Origin: Candidatus Berkelbacteria bacterium
GTDB lineage: Bacteria; Patescibacteriota; UBA1384; VFKW01
Assembly: GCA_009885355.1 (NCBI GenBank)
Contig: VFKW01000171.1
Span: 1 to 15,168, forward strand
DNA length: 15,168 nucleotides
Direction of reading: 5' to 3'
Shown one piece after another: positions 1 to 6,478 of this stretch. Within the stretch, counting starts at the first letter, position 1. Each line of letters opens with the position of its first letter. The notes under the pieces are model-generated. The model was not told the origin of the DNA. It saw nothing but the letters and a program-made list of their open reading frames with translations, and did no database searches. Both the position numbers and the translations under genes were made by a program.

Positions 1-9
1 ATTTTATTT

Positions 10-51
10 CAACTACTCAAATAAGCGCATATGCGCTTATTTGAGTAGTTG
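10..51. repeat. Perfect 42-bp palindrome (cruciform/terminator candidate)
   Basis: Bases 10-30 are the exact reverse complement of bases 31-51, with no spacer; the centre is GCGCATATGCGC. As RNA it would fold into a hairpin of about 19 bp. AT-rich DNA lies on both sides (ATTTTATTT to the left). The likeliest role is a terminator for a gene left of the window, or a bidirectional one. There is no clean U-tract immediately after it, so termination is inferred. Confidence 0.75.
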
Positions 52-91
52 CATATCTAATATTATAAATTATTTTTATATCTATAACTAC

Positions 92-120
92 TTCTAATTG
101 CTCTTCAATTAGGATATACT
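92..120 (+). promoter_or_regulatory. Candidate promoter of the rluA-like gene, leaderless start
   Basis: TATACT at 115-120 is a good -10 hexamer; TTCTAA at 92-97 lies 17 bases upstream as a weak -35. The ATG at 127 is only six bases past the -10 box, so transcription would begin at or next to the start codon. The only SD-like bases (AGGA at 111-114) are too far from the ATG and overlap the promoter. Confidence 0.45.
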
Positions 121-126
121 AACCTT

Positions 127-885
127 ATGGAATTATTAATAGAAATAAAAAACATATTTGAAGATGAATATTTGCTGGTGGTCGACAAACCGGCAGGACT
201 ATTGGTACACAATCCACCAGGCCGCCAAGACCCATCAATCATCGATTTTATCATGCGACATATTCCAGGCATCGAAAAATTAAATTGGCCAGATCCAACC
301 AGACCCGGCATTGTTCACAGACTCGACAAAGAAACATCAGGCCTCATGATTATCGCCAAAAATCCTGAGATCCTGATCAAACTTCAAGATCAATTTAAAG
401 CGCGCACCGTCCAAAAAGAGTATACAGCTTTAACATATAGCACTATCAAACCCGAACAGGGGACTATCGTCGCTGAAATCGCCCGCCATGCCTCCAAATC
501 CAAACAAACCGTCATCCCCGAAGATGCCGACGAAGACCTGATCGACAAATTAGCCACCGGCACTATCCGCGCCGCCCAAACAGATTATGAAACATTGAAA
601 AATTATACCTACAAAAAACAACCTCTTACTTTGGTTCTCACCAAACCAAAAACCGGCCGCATGCACCAAATCCGAATTCATCTAAAACACCTCGGTTTTC
701 CAATTATTGGAGACCCGTTGTATTTTTTCAAACCCTCACGCCGTCTTTCAAAAGAACTAGGCCTATTCCGCCAATTCCTCCACGCCACCAAAATAACCTT
801 CACCCATCCTGAAACAGGGGAGACTATTCAACTTAAATCCGATCTATCAAACGATCTACAAAAAATCTTGGACAAAATCACCTAA
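127..885 (+). CDS. RluA-family pseudouridine synthase
   Basis: Converts specific uridines of 23S rRNA or tRNA to pseudouridine in the cytoplasm. The 252-residue protein has the family landmarks: DKPAGLLVH at about 20-28, the catalytic HRLDKETSG at about 64-72 (Asp67 is the expected nucleophile), and the C-terminal substrate motif TGRMHQIRIHL followed by GDPLYF. TGRM replaces the usual TGRT. There is no N-terminal S4 domain, so it resembles the short RluA/RluC-like members; the target base cannot be read from the sequence. The ATG at 127 starts just before the conserved core and sits directly behind a -10 box, suggesting leaderless translation. The stop is 18 bases before gmk, and the gmk promoter lies over this gene's 3' end. 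Confidence 0.93.
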   Translation: MELLIEIKNIFEDEYLLVVDKPAGLLVHNPPGRQDPSIIDFIMRHIPGIEKLNWPDPTRPGIVHRLDKETSGLMIIAKNPEILIKLQDQFKARTVQKEYTALTYSTIKPEQGTIVAEIARHASKSKQTVIPEDADEDLIDKLATGTIRAAQTDYETLKNYTYKKQPLTLVLTKPKTGRMHQIRIHLKHLGFPIIGDPLYFFKPSRRLSKELGLFRQFLHATKITFTHPETGETIQLKSDLSNDLQKILDKIT

Positions 886-897
886 ACCTGTTATAAT
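868..897 (+). promoter_or_regulatory. Promoter of gmk (TTGGAC-18-TATAAT), leaderless
   Basis: TTGGAC at 868-873 and a consensus TATAAT at 892-897 are separated by 18 bases. The gmk ATG at 904 follows the -10 box by six bases and there is no Shine-Dalgarno sequence, so the transcript should start at the initiation codon. The promoter lies across the last codons and stop of the preceding gene. Confidence 0.7.
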
Positions 898-903
898 AAA
901 CAC

Positions 904-1485
904 ATGAAACAAGGACACATTTTTATAATCGCAGGCCCCAGTGGAGTTGGAAAAAACTCCATTATTAAATATCTTTCAAAAAATGACACAAGATTCAAAA
1001 AAATTCCTTCATATACCACCAGACCTTCAAGACCAGATGATGGTGATTCACGAATTTATTTAAGCGAACCAGAATTCCAAAAATTAATAGATAATGATGA
1101 ATTAATTGAATGGGCAAGAACACATGGCTACCTTTATGGTAAAAGCAAAAAAAATGTCACAAATCTACTTAAAGAAGGCTATCTACTTCTACTTGAAATC
1201 GATGTAAAAGGGCTTAAACCTTACCGTGAACTTTTTCCAAATTTAACTGCAATATTTCTGCAATATCCATCTCTAGAAGACCTAAAAGAAAGACTTTTAC
1301 TAGCAAGAGAAAATATTTCAAATAAAGAAATAAATACTCGTTTTGAAACCGCAAAGCAAGAAATGACATACGCCAATCTATATGACTATACCATTACCAC
1401 CCATACAGGTGATAACTCGTCAATCCCAGGAAAAAAAGTCGAAAAAATTATCAATACTATTCTTAATAACAAACCAATTAATTAA
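904..1485 (+). CDS. gmk: Guanylate kinase
   Basis: Phosphorylates GMP to GDP with ATP, an essential cytoplasmic step of guanine nucleotide supply. The 193-residue length is normal. Visible landmarks: P-loop GPSGVGKNS at 11-19, the GMP-binding segment SYTTRPSRPDDGDSRIY, the FxxLIDNDELIEWARTHGYLYG stretch (read in two parts), and LLEIDVKGL, equivalent to LLEIDVQGA of other guanylate kinases. The P-loop ends in K-N-S, where K-G-T or K-S-T is usual. The start has a consensus promoter directly in front and no SD, so a leaderless mRNA is expected. The gene looks more AT-rich than rluA before it. GDP made here could be converted to the GTP used by the neighbouring ManC; that link is inference. Confidence 0.95.
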   Translation: MKQGHIFIIAGPSGVGKNSIIKYLSKNDTRFKKIPSYTTRPSRPDDGDSRIYLSEPEFQKLIDNDELIEWARTHGYLYGKSKKNVTNLLKEGYLLLLEIDVKGLKPYRELFPNLTAIFLQYPSLEDLKERLLLARENISNKEINTRFETAKQEMTYANLYDYTITTHTGDNSSIPGKKVEKIINTILNNKPIN

Positions 1486-1493
1486 AATACAAT
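1463..1493 (+). promoter_or_regulatory. Candidate manC promoter
   Basis: TACAAT at 1488-1493 is one base from the -10 consensus; a weak TTAATA at 1463-1468 could act as -35 with a long 19-base spacer. It would start transcription near 1500, placing the GTCGC/GCGAC hairpin at the very 5' end of the mRNA. Confidence 0.35.
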
Positions 1494-1498
1494 AACCC

Positions 1499-1564
1499 GT
1501 CGCAAAGCGACTCCAAATTTTTACTTTTTTCTCTTTACGTTTTTATTTTGCGACTGAAAGGAGC
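1499..1564 (+). promoter_or_regulatory. manC 5' leader: early hairpin plus RBS block shared with sbp
   Basis: GTCGC (1499-1503), loop AAA, GCGAC (1507-1511) forms a compact hairpin. A second GCGAC at 1550-1554 lies in the block TTTGCGACTGAAAGGAGC (1547-1564), which contains the SD AAAGGAG. The first GTCGC could pair with either GCGAC, so the two folds are exclusive. The same 18-base block and a near-identical early hairpin precede sbp at 5318-5426. Confidence 0.5.
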
Positions 1565-1567
1565 ACT

Positions 1568-2653
1568 ATGAACGCAGTAATTATGGCTGGTGGATCAGGT
1601 ACAAGACTTTGGCCCATGAGCCGAAATAACTTTCCCAAACAACTTCACCAACTTATCAGTGATAAATCTCTTATCCAGGATACTTTTGAAAGATTAAAAA
1701 CCTTTATTCCTGTAGAAAAAATTTACGTCTCAACTGCTGAAAAATATCTCCACGAAACCCGCCGCCATCTTCCTGAGCTGCCACAAGAAAATTTTATCAT
1801 CGAACCAGTTGCCCGAAATACCGGACCGGCCATCGCCTACATTGCCGCTTTTTTTGCCGCCAAAGACCCAAAATCGATCGTCGCGACTTTCGCCTCCGAT
1901 CATTCTGTCACCAAGATCGAAGAATTCCGACAAGCCGTCCTTGCTGCCGAAGCGGCAATTGAAAAATACCCCGATAACATCGTCACTGTCGGCCTAAATC
2001 CAACTTGTCCCGACACTGGACTCGGTTACATCAAAATGAACAACCTTATCGACACAATTGATGATGTCAAAATTTTCACTGTCAAACAATTCATCGAAAA
2101 ACCAGATTTAGCTACAGCAAAAAAATACGTCGCCGCCTGGGAATACCTCTGGAATGCCAGCTATTTTATCTGGCGAACCGACACGCTCATCGATCTTTTT
2201 GAAAAATTCGCCCCCGATTTTACAAATCCTATCAAAGAAATCACATCTGCATTCAAATCTGAAGATCGCAATGGGGCTAAAAAAATCATCGCCGAGCAAT
2301 ATGAAAAAATGCCTGCTGAACCATTTGATACTGTAATCATGGAAAAAGCCACTGAAGTCCTCGTCATCCCTGCCGACCTCGGTTGGAGCGACATCGGCTC
2401 CTGGGCTTCCCTTCATGACATTCTTGCCAACGCAACCGGCAGCAACATTATCGCCAAAGGCAATCACGTCGGCATCGATAACCAAAATTGCCTTGTCTAT
2501 GCCAAAGACAAACTGATCGCCACGGTTGGTCTTGAAGACGTCATCATCGTTGACACCGACGATGTCCTACTTATTTGCAAAAAAGACCATGCCCAAAATA
2601 TTAAAAAATTAATCGACAAACTAAAAGAAGAAGGCAAACACCTGTACCTATAA
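1568..2653 (+). CDS. manC: Mannose-1-phosphate guanylyltransferase (GDP-mannose synthesis)
   Basis: Makes GDP-mannose from mannose-1-phosphate and GTP for cell-surface polysaccharide or glycoprotein sugars. The nucleotidyltransferase signature GGSGTRLWPMSR (8-19) is followed by FPKQ, and later by EPVARNTGPAIA, the FASDHSV metal/nucleotide site, KQFIEKPD and the sugar-site segment WNASYFIW (WNSGMFIW in many homologues). At 361 residues it has only the transferase and its short C-terminal beta-helix, without the phosphomannose isomerase domain of bifunctional ManC/AlgA. The start is fixed by AAAGGAG six bases upstream of the usual MNAVIMAGG beginning. No other sugar-nucleotide genes are nearby, so the end product cannot be deduced. 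Confidence 0.92.
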   Translation: MNAVIMAGGSGTRLWPMSRNNFPKQLHQLISDKSLIQDTFERLKTFIPVEKIYVSTAEKYLHETRRHLPELPQENFIIEPVARNTGPAIAYIAAFFAAKDPKSIVATFASDHSVTKIEEFRQAVLAAEAAIEKYPDNIVTVGLNPTCPDTGLGYIKMNNLIDTIDDVKIFTVKQFIEKPDLATAKKYVAAWEYLWNASYFIWRTDTLIDLFEKFAPDFTNPIKEITSAFKSEDRNGAKKIIAEQYEKMPAEPFDTVIMEKATEVLVIPADLGWSDIGSWASLHDILANATGSNIIAKGNHVGIDNQNCLVYAKDKLIATVGLEDVIIVDTDDVLLICKKDHAQNIKKLIDKLKEEGKHLYL

Positions 2654-2665
2654 GTGCCAGTATAA

Positions 2666-2720
2666 AGTAGCTAGTAGTTAGTAGTTGGTAGTTGTCATTC
2701 CAGCGAAGGCTGGAATCCAT
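2666..2720. repeat. TAGTTAG-type repeat joined to a GTCATTCC palindromic repeat
   Basis: Bases 2666-2693 consist of AGTAGCTAGTAGTTAG-like units; their reverse complement matches 5941-5968 with two differences in 28. Directly attached at 2694 is GTCATTCCAGCGAAGGCTGG, running into AATCC, a hairpin repeat of the GTCATYCC...GGAATCC type also present at 14219 and 15065 inside tgt. A partial GTCATTCC follows at 2733. Confidence 0.8.
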
Positions 2721-2780
2721 TCCTTCCTCATTGTCATTCCGCCTTTCCTTGGTCATTGATCATTAGAATTTGGGATTTTG

Positions 2781-2866
2781 TTAATTCTTACCAGCTTATC
2801 CCGCCACAGCGGGACCCCGCCAACCGGCGGTGGCTAAGCTTACCAGCTTAATAGCTTACTAGCTTT
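2781..2866. repeat. Composite repeat: AGCTTA units around a GC-rich twin hairpin
   Basis: TTAATTCTTACCAGCTTAT (2781-2799) recurs exactly at 7102-7120. The core 2795-2834 holds two adjacent hairpins (CCCGC/GCGGG, then CCGCC/GGCGG) and recurs at 6509-6548 (degenerate) and at 14297-14336 inside tgt (one mismatch in 40). Degenerate AGCTTAYYAGCTTA units follow up to the start of the secD promoter region. Confidence 0.85.
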
Positions 2867-2872
2867 CTTATA

Positions 2873-2900
2873 TTGCATTTTTTATTTTTTCAGTTAATAT
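2873..2900 (+). promoter_or_regulatory. Candidate secD promoter
   Basis: TTGCAT (2873-2878) and TAATAT (2895-2900) are spaced by 16 bases, directly after the repeat cluster and 33 bases before the secD ATG. The match is moderate, and the AT-rich setting makes chance matches likely. Confidence 0.4.
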
Positions 2901-2932
2901 GGTACAAGAGATTAATACAAAAGGAGAACATC

Positions 2933-4228
2933 ATGCGAAGCCGAATTTGGATCACATTTGCTGCCATCATTTTAATCACCGCCATCGCTGGCCTGATTGA
3001 CTGGCCTACCAACCCGACCTGGAAAATAGGGAAGTGGGAAAAAAGTTTCAAGATTCAAGAAGGTCTTGATCTTAAAGGCGGAACTCAATTAACCTACCAA
3101 GCCGATCTATCAAAATCAAAAAATAAAGCCAAAGATCTGACAAATTTAAAAAGTGTTTTCGAAGAACGCGTAAATAGTCTTGGCGTTTCCGAAGCCAATC
3201 TTCAAACTAGCGGCAGTGATCGTATTATTATCGAATTACCAGGTGAAAAAGATATAAATGAAGCCAAAAATAAAATTGGTGCCACTTACGAATTAACCTT
3301 TATGGAAGGTGCAACCACTGGTGGACAAACCTTAAACGACTATTATACTGACCAACCCTATCCTGGGACATGGACTCCTACCAAATTAACAGGAAGAGAA
3401 CTGAAAAACGCTATGGTCTCTATCAGCCAAGAAACTATGAGTGCCGACCCAATCGTCACAATGCAATTCAATCGAGAAGGCAAACAACTCTTCGCCGACA
3501 TCACAAAGAAAAATATCGGCAAACCAGTCGCTATCGTGCTTGACGGTAAAATAGTCAGCGCCCCAAAAGTCGAAGCCGAGATCACATCAGGAGATGCTCA
3601 AATAAGCGGACTCAATGGGCAAGACGAGGCTCAAAAATTATCCAATAGACTCAATGAAGGTATTCTACCAGTCCCTGCTAAGCTGATCGCCCAAAATACT
3701 ATCGGTGCCACGCTGGGCAACGAATCAGTTAAAAAAAGTCTTATCGCTGGTGCAATTGGCCTCATCATGATCGCAATATTTATGATTTCCTTTTATAAAT
3801 TCCCAGGTTTTATCGCTGTCATTGCTTTAACTCTTTACTCACTCTTTGTTTTGGCAATTTTCAAATATATTCCGGTCACCTTGACCTTAGCTGGTATCGC
3901 CGGATTTATTCTCTCAATCGGAATGGCTGTCGATGCCAATATTCTTATCTTTGAAAGGATGAAAGAAGAGCTTCACGCCGGCAAACCATTAAACAAAGCC
4001 CTAGAAGAAGGTTTCAGCCGAGCCTGGAATTCAGTGCGAGACTCAAACGTCTCATCCCTTATTACTTGTTTTATTTTATATGTCCTAACCACCGGTTTTG
4101 TCCGCGGCTTTGCTCTCACCCTAGCCATAGGTATTCTTGTATCCCTTTTCACCGCCATTACCGTCACTCGAACTTTCCTAAGATTATTAACTAACACTCG
4201 ATTTGAAAAACTACTTACTAAAATCTAA
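2933..4228 (+). CDS. secD: Protein translocase subunit SecD
   Basis: Membrane subunit that, with SecF, uses the proton gradient to complete SecYEG-dependent protein export. The protein is 431 residues: a first membrane segment at about 5-22, the conserved GLDLKGGTQL at about 44-53, a periplasmic/P1-like region to about 250, then five hydrophobic segments. The hallmark GMAVDANILIFER (Asp334) is in the fourth membrane segment. It is shorter than the 615-residue E. coli SecD, mainly in the periplasmic part. An upstream in-frame ATG at 2873 would add 20 residues, but AAGGAG at 2921-2926 points to the ATG at 2933, and MRSRIWITFAAI is the typical N-terminus. secF follows after 31 bases with its own SD, so the pair is very likely co-transcribed. 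Confidence 0.95.
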   Translation: MRSRIWITFAAIILITAIAGLIDWPTNPTWKIGKWEKSFKIQEGLDLKGGTQLTYQADLSKSKNKAKDLTNLKSVFEERVNSLGVSEANLQTSGSDRIIIELPGEKDINEAKNKIGATYELTFMEGATTGGQTLNDYYTDQPYPGTWTPTKLTGRELKNAMVSISQETMSADPIVTMQFNREGKQLFADITKKNIGKPVAIVLDGKIVSAPKVEAEITSGDAQISGLNGQDEAQKLSNRLNEGILPVPAKLIAQNTIGATLGNESVKKSLIAGAIGLIMIAIFMISFYKFPGFIAVIALTLYSLFVLAIFKYIPVTLTLAGIAGFILSIGMAVDANILIFERMKEELHAGKPLNKALEEGFSRAWNSVRDSNVSSLITCFILYVLTTGFVRGFALTLAIGILVSLFTAITVTRTFLRLLTNTRFEKLLTKI

Positions 4229-4230
4229 TA

Positions 4231-4254
4231 ATATTGTGCGACATAATTGAGGAG
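4231..4254 (+). promoter_or_regulatory. secD-secF junction: ATATTGTGCGAC motif and SD
   Basis: ATATTGTGCGAC (4231-4242) is the exact reverse complement of a 12-mer at 6148-6159 and 6423-6434. It lies just before the secF SD GAGGAG (4249-4254). The GCGAC-then-GGAGC layout resembles the manC and sbp ribosome-binding regions. Confidence 0.4.
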
Positions 4255-4259
4255 CAAAA

Positions 4260-5159
4260 ATGCAATTCACAAAATACAACAAATTATGGTTTATCATCTC
4301 AGCCGTTCTAATTATCCCAGGAATTATTGCTTTATTTACATGGAAATTAAATCTCGGCATTGATTTTAAAGGTGGTACTGTTACAGAAATTAAATTTACA
4401 AAACAAGTTGAAAAAACCAAAGTAGAGGATGCTCTAAAATCACTAAAACTAAAGGATCTAAGCATCCAATCAGCCTCAAATAATCAATATATCATCAGGA
4501 CTGTCACTGTTGGCGACAGATTAGACAAACAAGTTTCAGACGCCCTGAAATCATCAGGGGACAATAAAATAATAAAATTCGAGTCCATTGGCCCAAGTGT
4601 AAGCTCTGATTTGGCCACAAAAGCTGTTGAAGCTGTAATATTTGCTTCTCTTGCCATCATCCTCTATCTCGCCTATGCATTTCGCAAGGTTCGCAAACCT
4701 GCAAATTCCTGGAGATTCGGTATTTGTGCTGTAGCAGCATTGATTCATGACGCCTTATTTGTAACCGGTGTCTATGCCATACTCGGTCATTATTTCGGCT
4801 ACGAAGTAAATAGCTTATTCATCACAGCCCTTCTTACAATTATCGGTTTTTCAGTTCATGACACCATCGTAGTATTTGACCGACTTAGAGAGAACCTCAG
4901 ATTATCCCCTTCCCACAGCTTTTCTGAAAATGCCAATAACAGTATCACTCAAACATTGGCCCGATCACTAAACACATCTTTAACCTTGTTTATTGTTTTA
5001 TTAACCATGTTCCTTCTCGGCGGCGAATCCATCAAACCATTTGTCCTCACACTATTAATCGGTATTACAGTTGGTACCTACTCATCAATTTTCAATGCCA
5101 CACCATTGCTCGTCGTTTGGCAAAAATCTATTGAAAATAAAAAAGCTAAAACGGCCTAA
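4260..5159 (+). CDS. secF: Protein translocase subunit SecF
   Basis: Partner of SecD in the membrane complex that drives late steps of Sec-dependent export. The protein is 299 residues, the usual size: first membrane segment at about 10-28, the GIDFKGGT signature at about 33-41, a small periplasmic P4-type domain to about 115, then five membrane segments. The family motif GFSVHDTIVVFDRLREN lies near residues 195-211 and carries the Asp equivalent to the one implicated in proton transfer. The ATG at 4260 follows GAGGAG by five bases. secD ends 31 bases upstream, so this is a classic split secDF operon. No terminator is evident after it. Confidence 0.95.
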   Translation: MQFTKYNKLWFIISAVLIIPGIIALFTWKLNLGIDFKGGTVTEIKFTKQVEKTKVEDALKSLKLKDLSIQSASNNQYIIRTVTVGDRLDKQVSDALKSSGDNKIIKFESIGPSVSSDLATKAVEAVIFASLAIILYLAYAFRKVRKPANSWRFGICAVAALIHDALFVTGVYAILGHYFGYEVNSLFITALLTIIGFSVHDTIVVFDRLRENLRLSPSHSFSENANNSITQTLARSLNTSLTLFIVLLTMFLLGGESIKPFVLTLLIGITVGTYSSIFNATPLLVVWQKSIENKKAKTA

Positions 5160-5271
5160 TTTATTCAAATCTCAACTAAAAATTAATATCGGCCTGAAGA
5201 TTTTATCACACCAACTAGGCAAACTTCATCCTGGACGATTCTGGTGCCTTTTAACCCGTTATGAGCGCTAT

Positions 5272-5299
5272 TTGCAACTTGTTTTTAGCATGATATAGT
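5272..5299 (+). promoter_or_regulatory. sbp promoter with extended -10
   Basis: TTGCAA (5272-5277) and TATAGT (5294-5299) are 16 bases apart, and TG at 5291-5292 makes an extended -10 (TGATATAGT). Transcription would begin near 5306, giving a leader of about 125 bases before the GTG start at 5431. Confidence 0.5.
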
Positions 5300-5317
5300 A
5301 TAAATATAAATAACTCA

Positions 5318-5426
5318 TCGCAATGCGACGCAATTTTTTAAATTTTAAATTGTCTTCGACTCTGAGGGATGAGCCCTCAGGCTCAGACTCGAACGAGAAA
5401 ATTGTAAATTTGCGACTGAAAGGAGC
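5318..5426 (+). promoter_or_regulatory. sbp structured 5' leader (related to the manC leader)
   Basis: TCGC-AAT-GCGA (5318-5328) is an early hairpin, and TTTGCGACTGAAAGGAGC (5409-5426) holds the SD; both elements match the manC leader. Between them is a strong stem: 5355-5366 pairs with 5382-5393 with one mismatch. It excludes an alternative hairpin, CTGAGGG (5362-5368) with CCCTCAG (5374-5380). AT-rich flanks AATTTTAAATTG and AAATTGTAAATTT may extend the stem. Confidence 0.5.
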
Positions 5427-5430
5427 TAGT

Positions 5431-5814
5431 GTGTGGTACGGTCTCATTGGTATAGCTGTCGGCATTATTCTCGGCATATATACACCATTAAATATTCCAA
5501 TCGAATACGCCCGCTATACCGCTGTCGGTATCATGGGTATTCTTGATTCTGTTTTTGGAGCGATCCGTGGTGATCTACAAGGCCACTACAACGCCACAGT
5601 ATTCATATCAGGCCTGATTACCAACATGTTCCTAGCTATCATCGTCACTTTCCTTGGTGACAGACTAGGTATAGACCTCTATTTGGCCGTCATTGTCGCT
5701 TTCACCATCAGAATGCTCAACAATATAGGTATCATCAGATACTTCTTCCTGAGCCGATTTATGGGTAAAAAAGAAGTAGAAGCCAGACTAAAAGCCAAAG
5801 CCGAACTCGAGTAA
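5431..5814 (+). CDS. sbp: Small basic protein (Sbp/DUF1290-like) membrane protein
   Basis: A 127-residue membrane protein that I recognise as Sbp/DUF1290 from the pattern: an N-terminal hydrophobic segment with GIILGIYTPLNIP, then EYARYTAVGIMGILDSVFGAIRG (read in two parts), a TVFISGLITNMFLA segment, LGDRLGIDLYLA, and RMLNNIGIIRYF near the end. About four membrane segments are followed by a charged tail (KKEVEARLKAKAELE). In Firmicutes the family lies near cell-division genes; its biochemical role is not known. I chose GTG 5431 because AAAGGAG lies five bases upstream and the protein then begins in the first membrane segment. The in-frame ATG at 5323 has no SD and would place the leader hairpins inside the protein. 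Confidence 0.8.
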   Translation: MWYGLIGIAVGIILGIYTPLNIPIEYARYTAVGIMGILDSVFGAIRGDLQGHYNATVFISGLITNMFLAIIVTFLGDRLGIDLYLAVIVAFTIRMLNNIGIIRYFFLSRFMGKKEVEARLKAKAELE

Positions 5815-5823
5815 AATATATGA

Positions 5824-5968
5824 CAGCTGGTAAGCAGTAAGCTAATAAGATCCGTCATCCCGACTTGTCAGACCTATCATTCAGAGCCGGCAGGCGAAGC
5901 CCCGAAGGGGCCCCTTTGGGGAATCTATCATGTCCTCCCTAACTACCAACTCCCAACTACTAGCTACT
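5824..5968. repeat. Repeat cluster after sbp (several families nested)
   Basis: In order: AGCTGGTAAGCAGTAAGC units (5824-5849), a GTCATCCC element start at 5854, and a TCATTC...GAATCTA element. That last element contains the double hairpin GCCCCGAAGGGGCCCCTTTG (5899-5918, continuing GGG to 5921). A TAGTTGG-type unit follows at 5941-5968. The 23-base double hairpin recurs inverted at 6479-6501 with one mismatch; the last unit matches inverted 2666-2693. No coding potential is seen. Confidence 0.8.
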
Positions 5969-6010
5969 GAAAATTCGCAAATTTTCCTAGGGGAGTGCCC
6001 AGTTTGAAAA

Positions 6011-6024
6011 AAATTGTACAATTT
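6011..6024. promoter_or_regulatory. AAATTGTACAATTT palindrome, operator-like
   Basis: A perfect 14-base palindrome lies 27 bases upstream of a rho-independent terminator and far from any start codon. It has the size of a regulator half-site pair, but no regulator or promoter can be assigned; it may be chance in AT-rich DNA. Confidence 0.25.
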
Positions 6025-6050
6025 AGTGACAGCCTTAACAGGGAGCAGGG

Positions 6051-6080
6051 GAGAGTGGAAAACTCTCTTTTGTTTTATTT
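6051..6080 (+). terminator. Strong rho-independent terminator with no gene before it
   Basis: GAGAGT (6051-6056), loop GGAAA, ACTCTC (6062-6067), then TTTTGTTTTATTT. The stem and U-tract are classical. It lies 237 bases after the sbp stop, so it either ends the sbp transcript after a long untranslated tail or ends a small RNA starting in 5970-6040. Confidence 0.8.
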
Positions 6081-6475
6081 ACCTACACAAACACGATAAA
6101 TGAGCCATCGAACCGAGAAATGAGCCCCAAAAGTCCAAAAGTGAAGAGTCGCACAATATACCTTTTGCGACATTAATAACATATTTATACTATTTAAAGC
6201 TATATAATCATAATGGTTTTTAAATTTTAAATTTGTAAATTTTAAATTGTGTACCACTTCCCCCATTTTGTTCCTCAAATTTTCTCCCCTGCGCACGTTG
6301 TGCGCACTACTCTATTTTAAAAACAGGGGGGTCTCCCCTATTGAACTCTCCCCTACCGATATTTTCAAAAATAAAATATACCATTTACTCCTCTTAAACT
6401 ATAACACACCAATACTTAATACGTCGCACAATATTAAAAAACTCTTAGTTAAATCTTTTAATTCTTACTACTTAC
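6081..6475. other. Gene-less AT-rich stretch with several hairpins
   Basis: I see no convincing gene on either strand. It holds GTCGCA (6148-6153) facing TGCGAC (6166-6171); repeats of TTTTAAATTTTAAATTTG type (6221-6247); and a perfect 7-bp hairpin TGCGCAC-GTT-GTGCGCA (6290-6306). The latter sits within a possible CCCCTG (6286-6291)/CAGGGG (6324-6329) stem that competes with AGGGG/CCCCT at 6325-6339. A second GTCGCACAATAT is at 6423-6434. Confidence 0.55.
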
Positions 6476-6478
6476 CAG

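Noticed and set aside
904..1485. Horizontal acquisition of gmk because of its AT-richness
   Set aside because: The difference from rluA is only an impression, secF looks similarly AT-rich, and the gene is an ordinary housekeeping gene.
2873..2932. Upstream ATG of secD
   Set aside because: It has no SD, would overlap the candidate promoter, and puts a non-homologous extension before the normal N-terminus; AAGGAG points to 2933.
5323..5430. ATG at 5323 as the sbp start
   Set aside because: The 36 extra residues are encoded by leader hairpins and a low-complexity AT stretch; GTG 5431 has AAAGGAG at good spacing.
6075..6296. 73-codon minus-strand open frame
   Set aside because: It crosses AAATTT low-complexity repeats and has no convincing start signal or recognisable motif.
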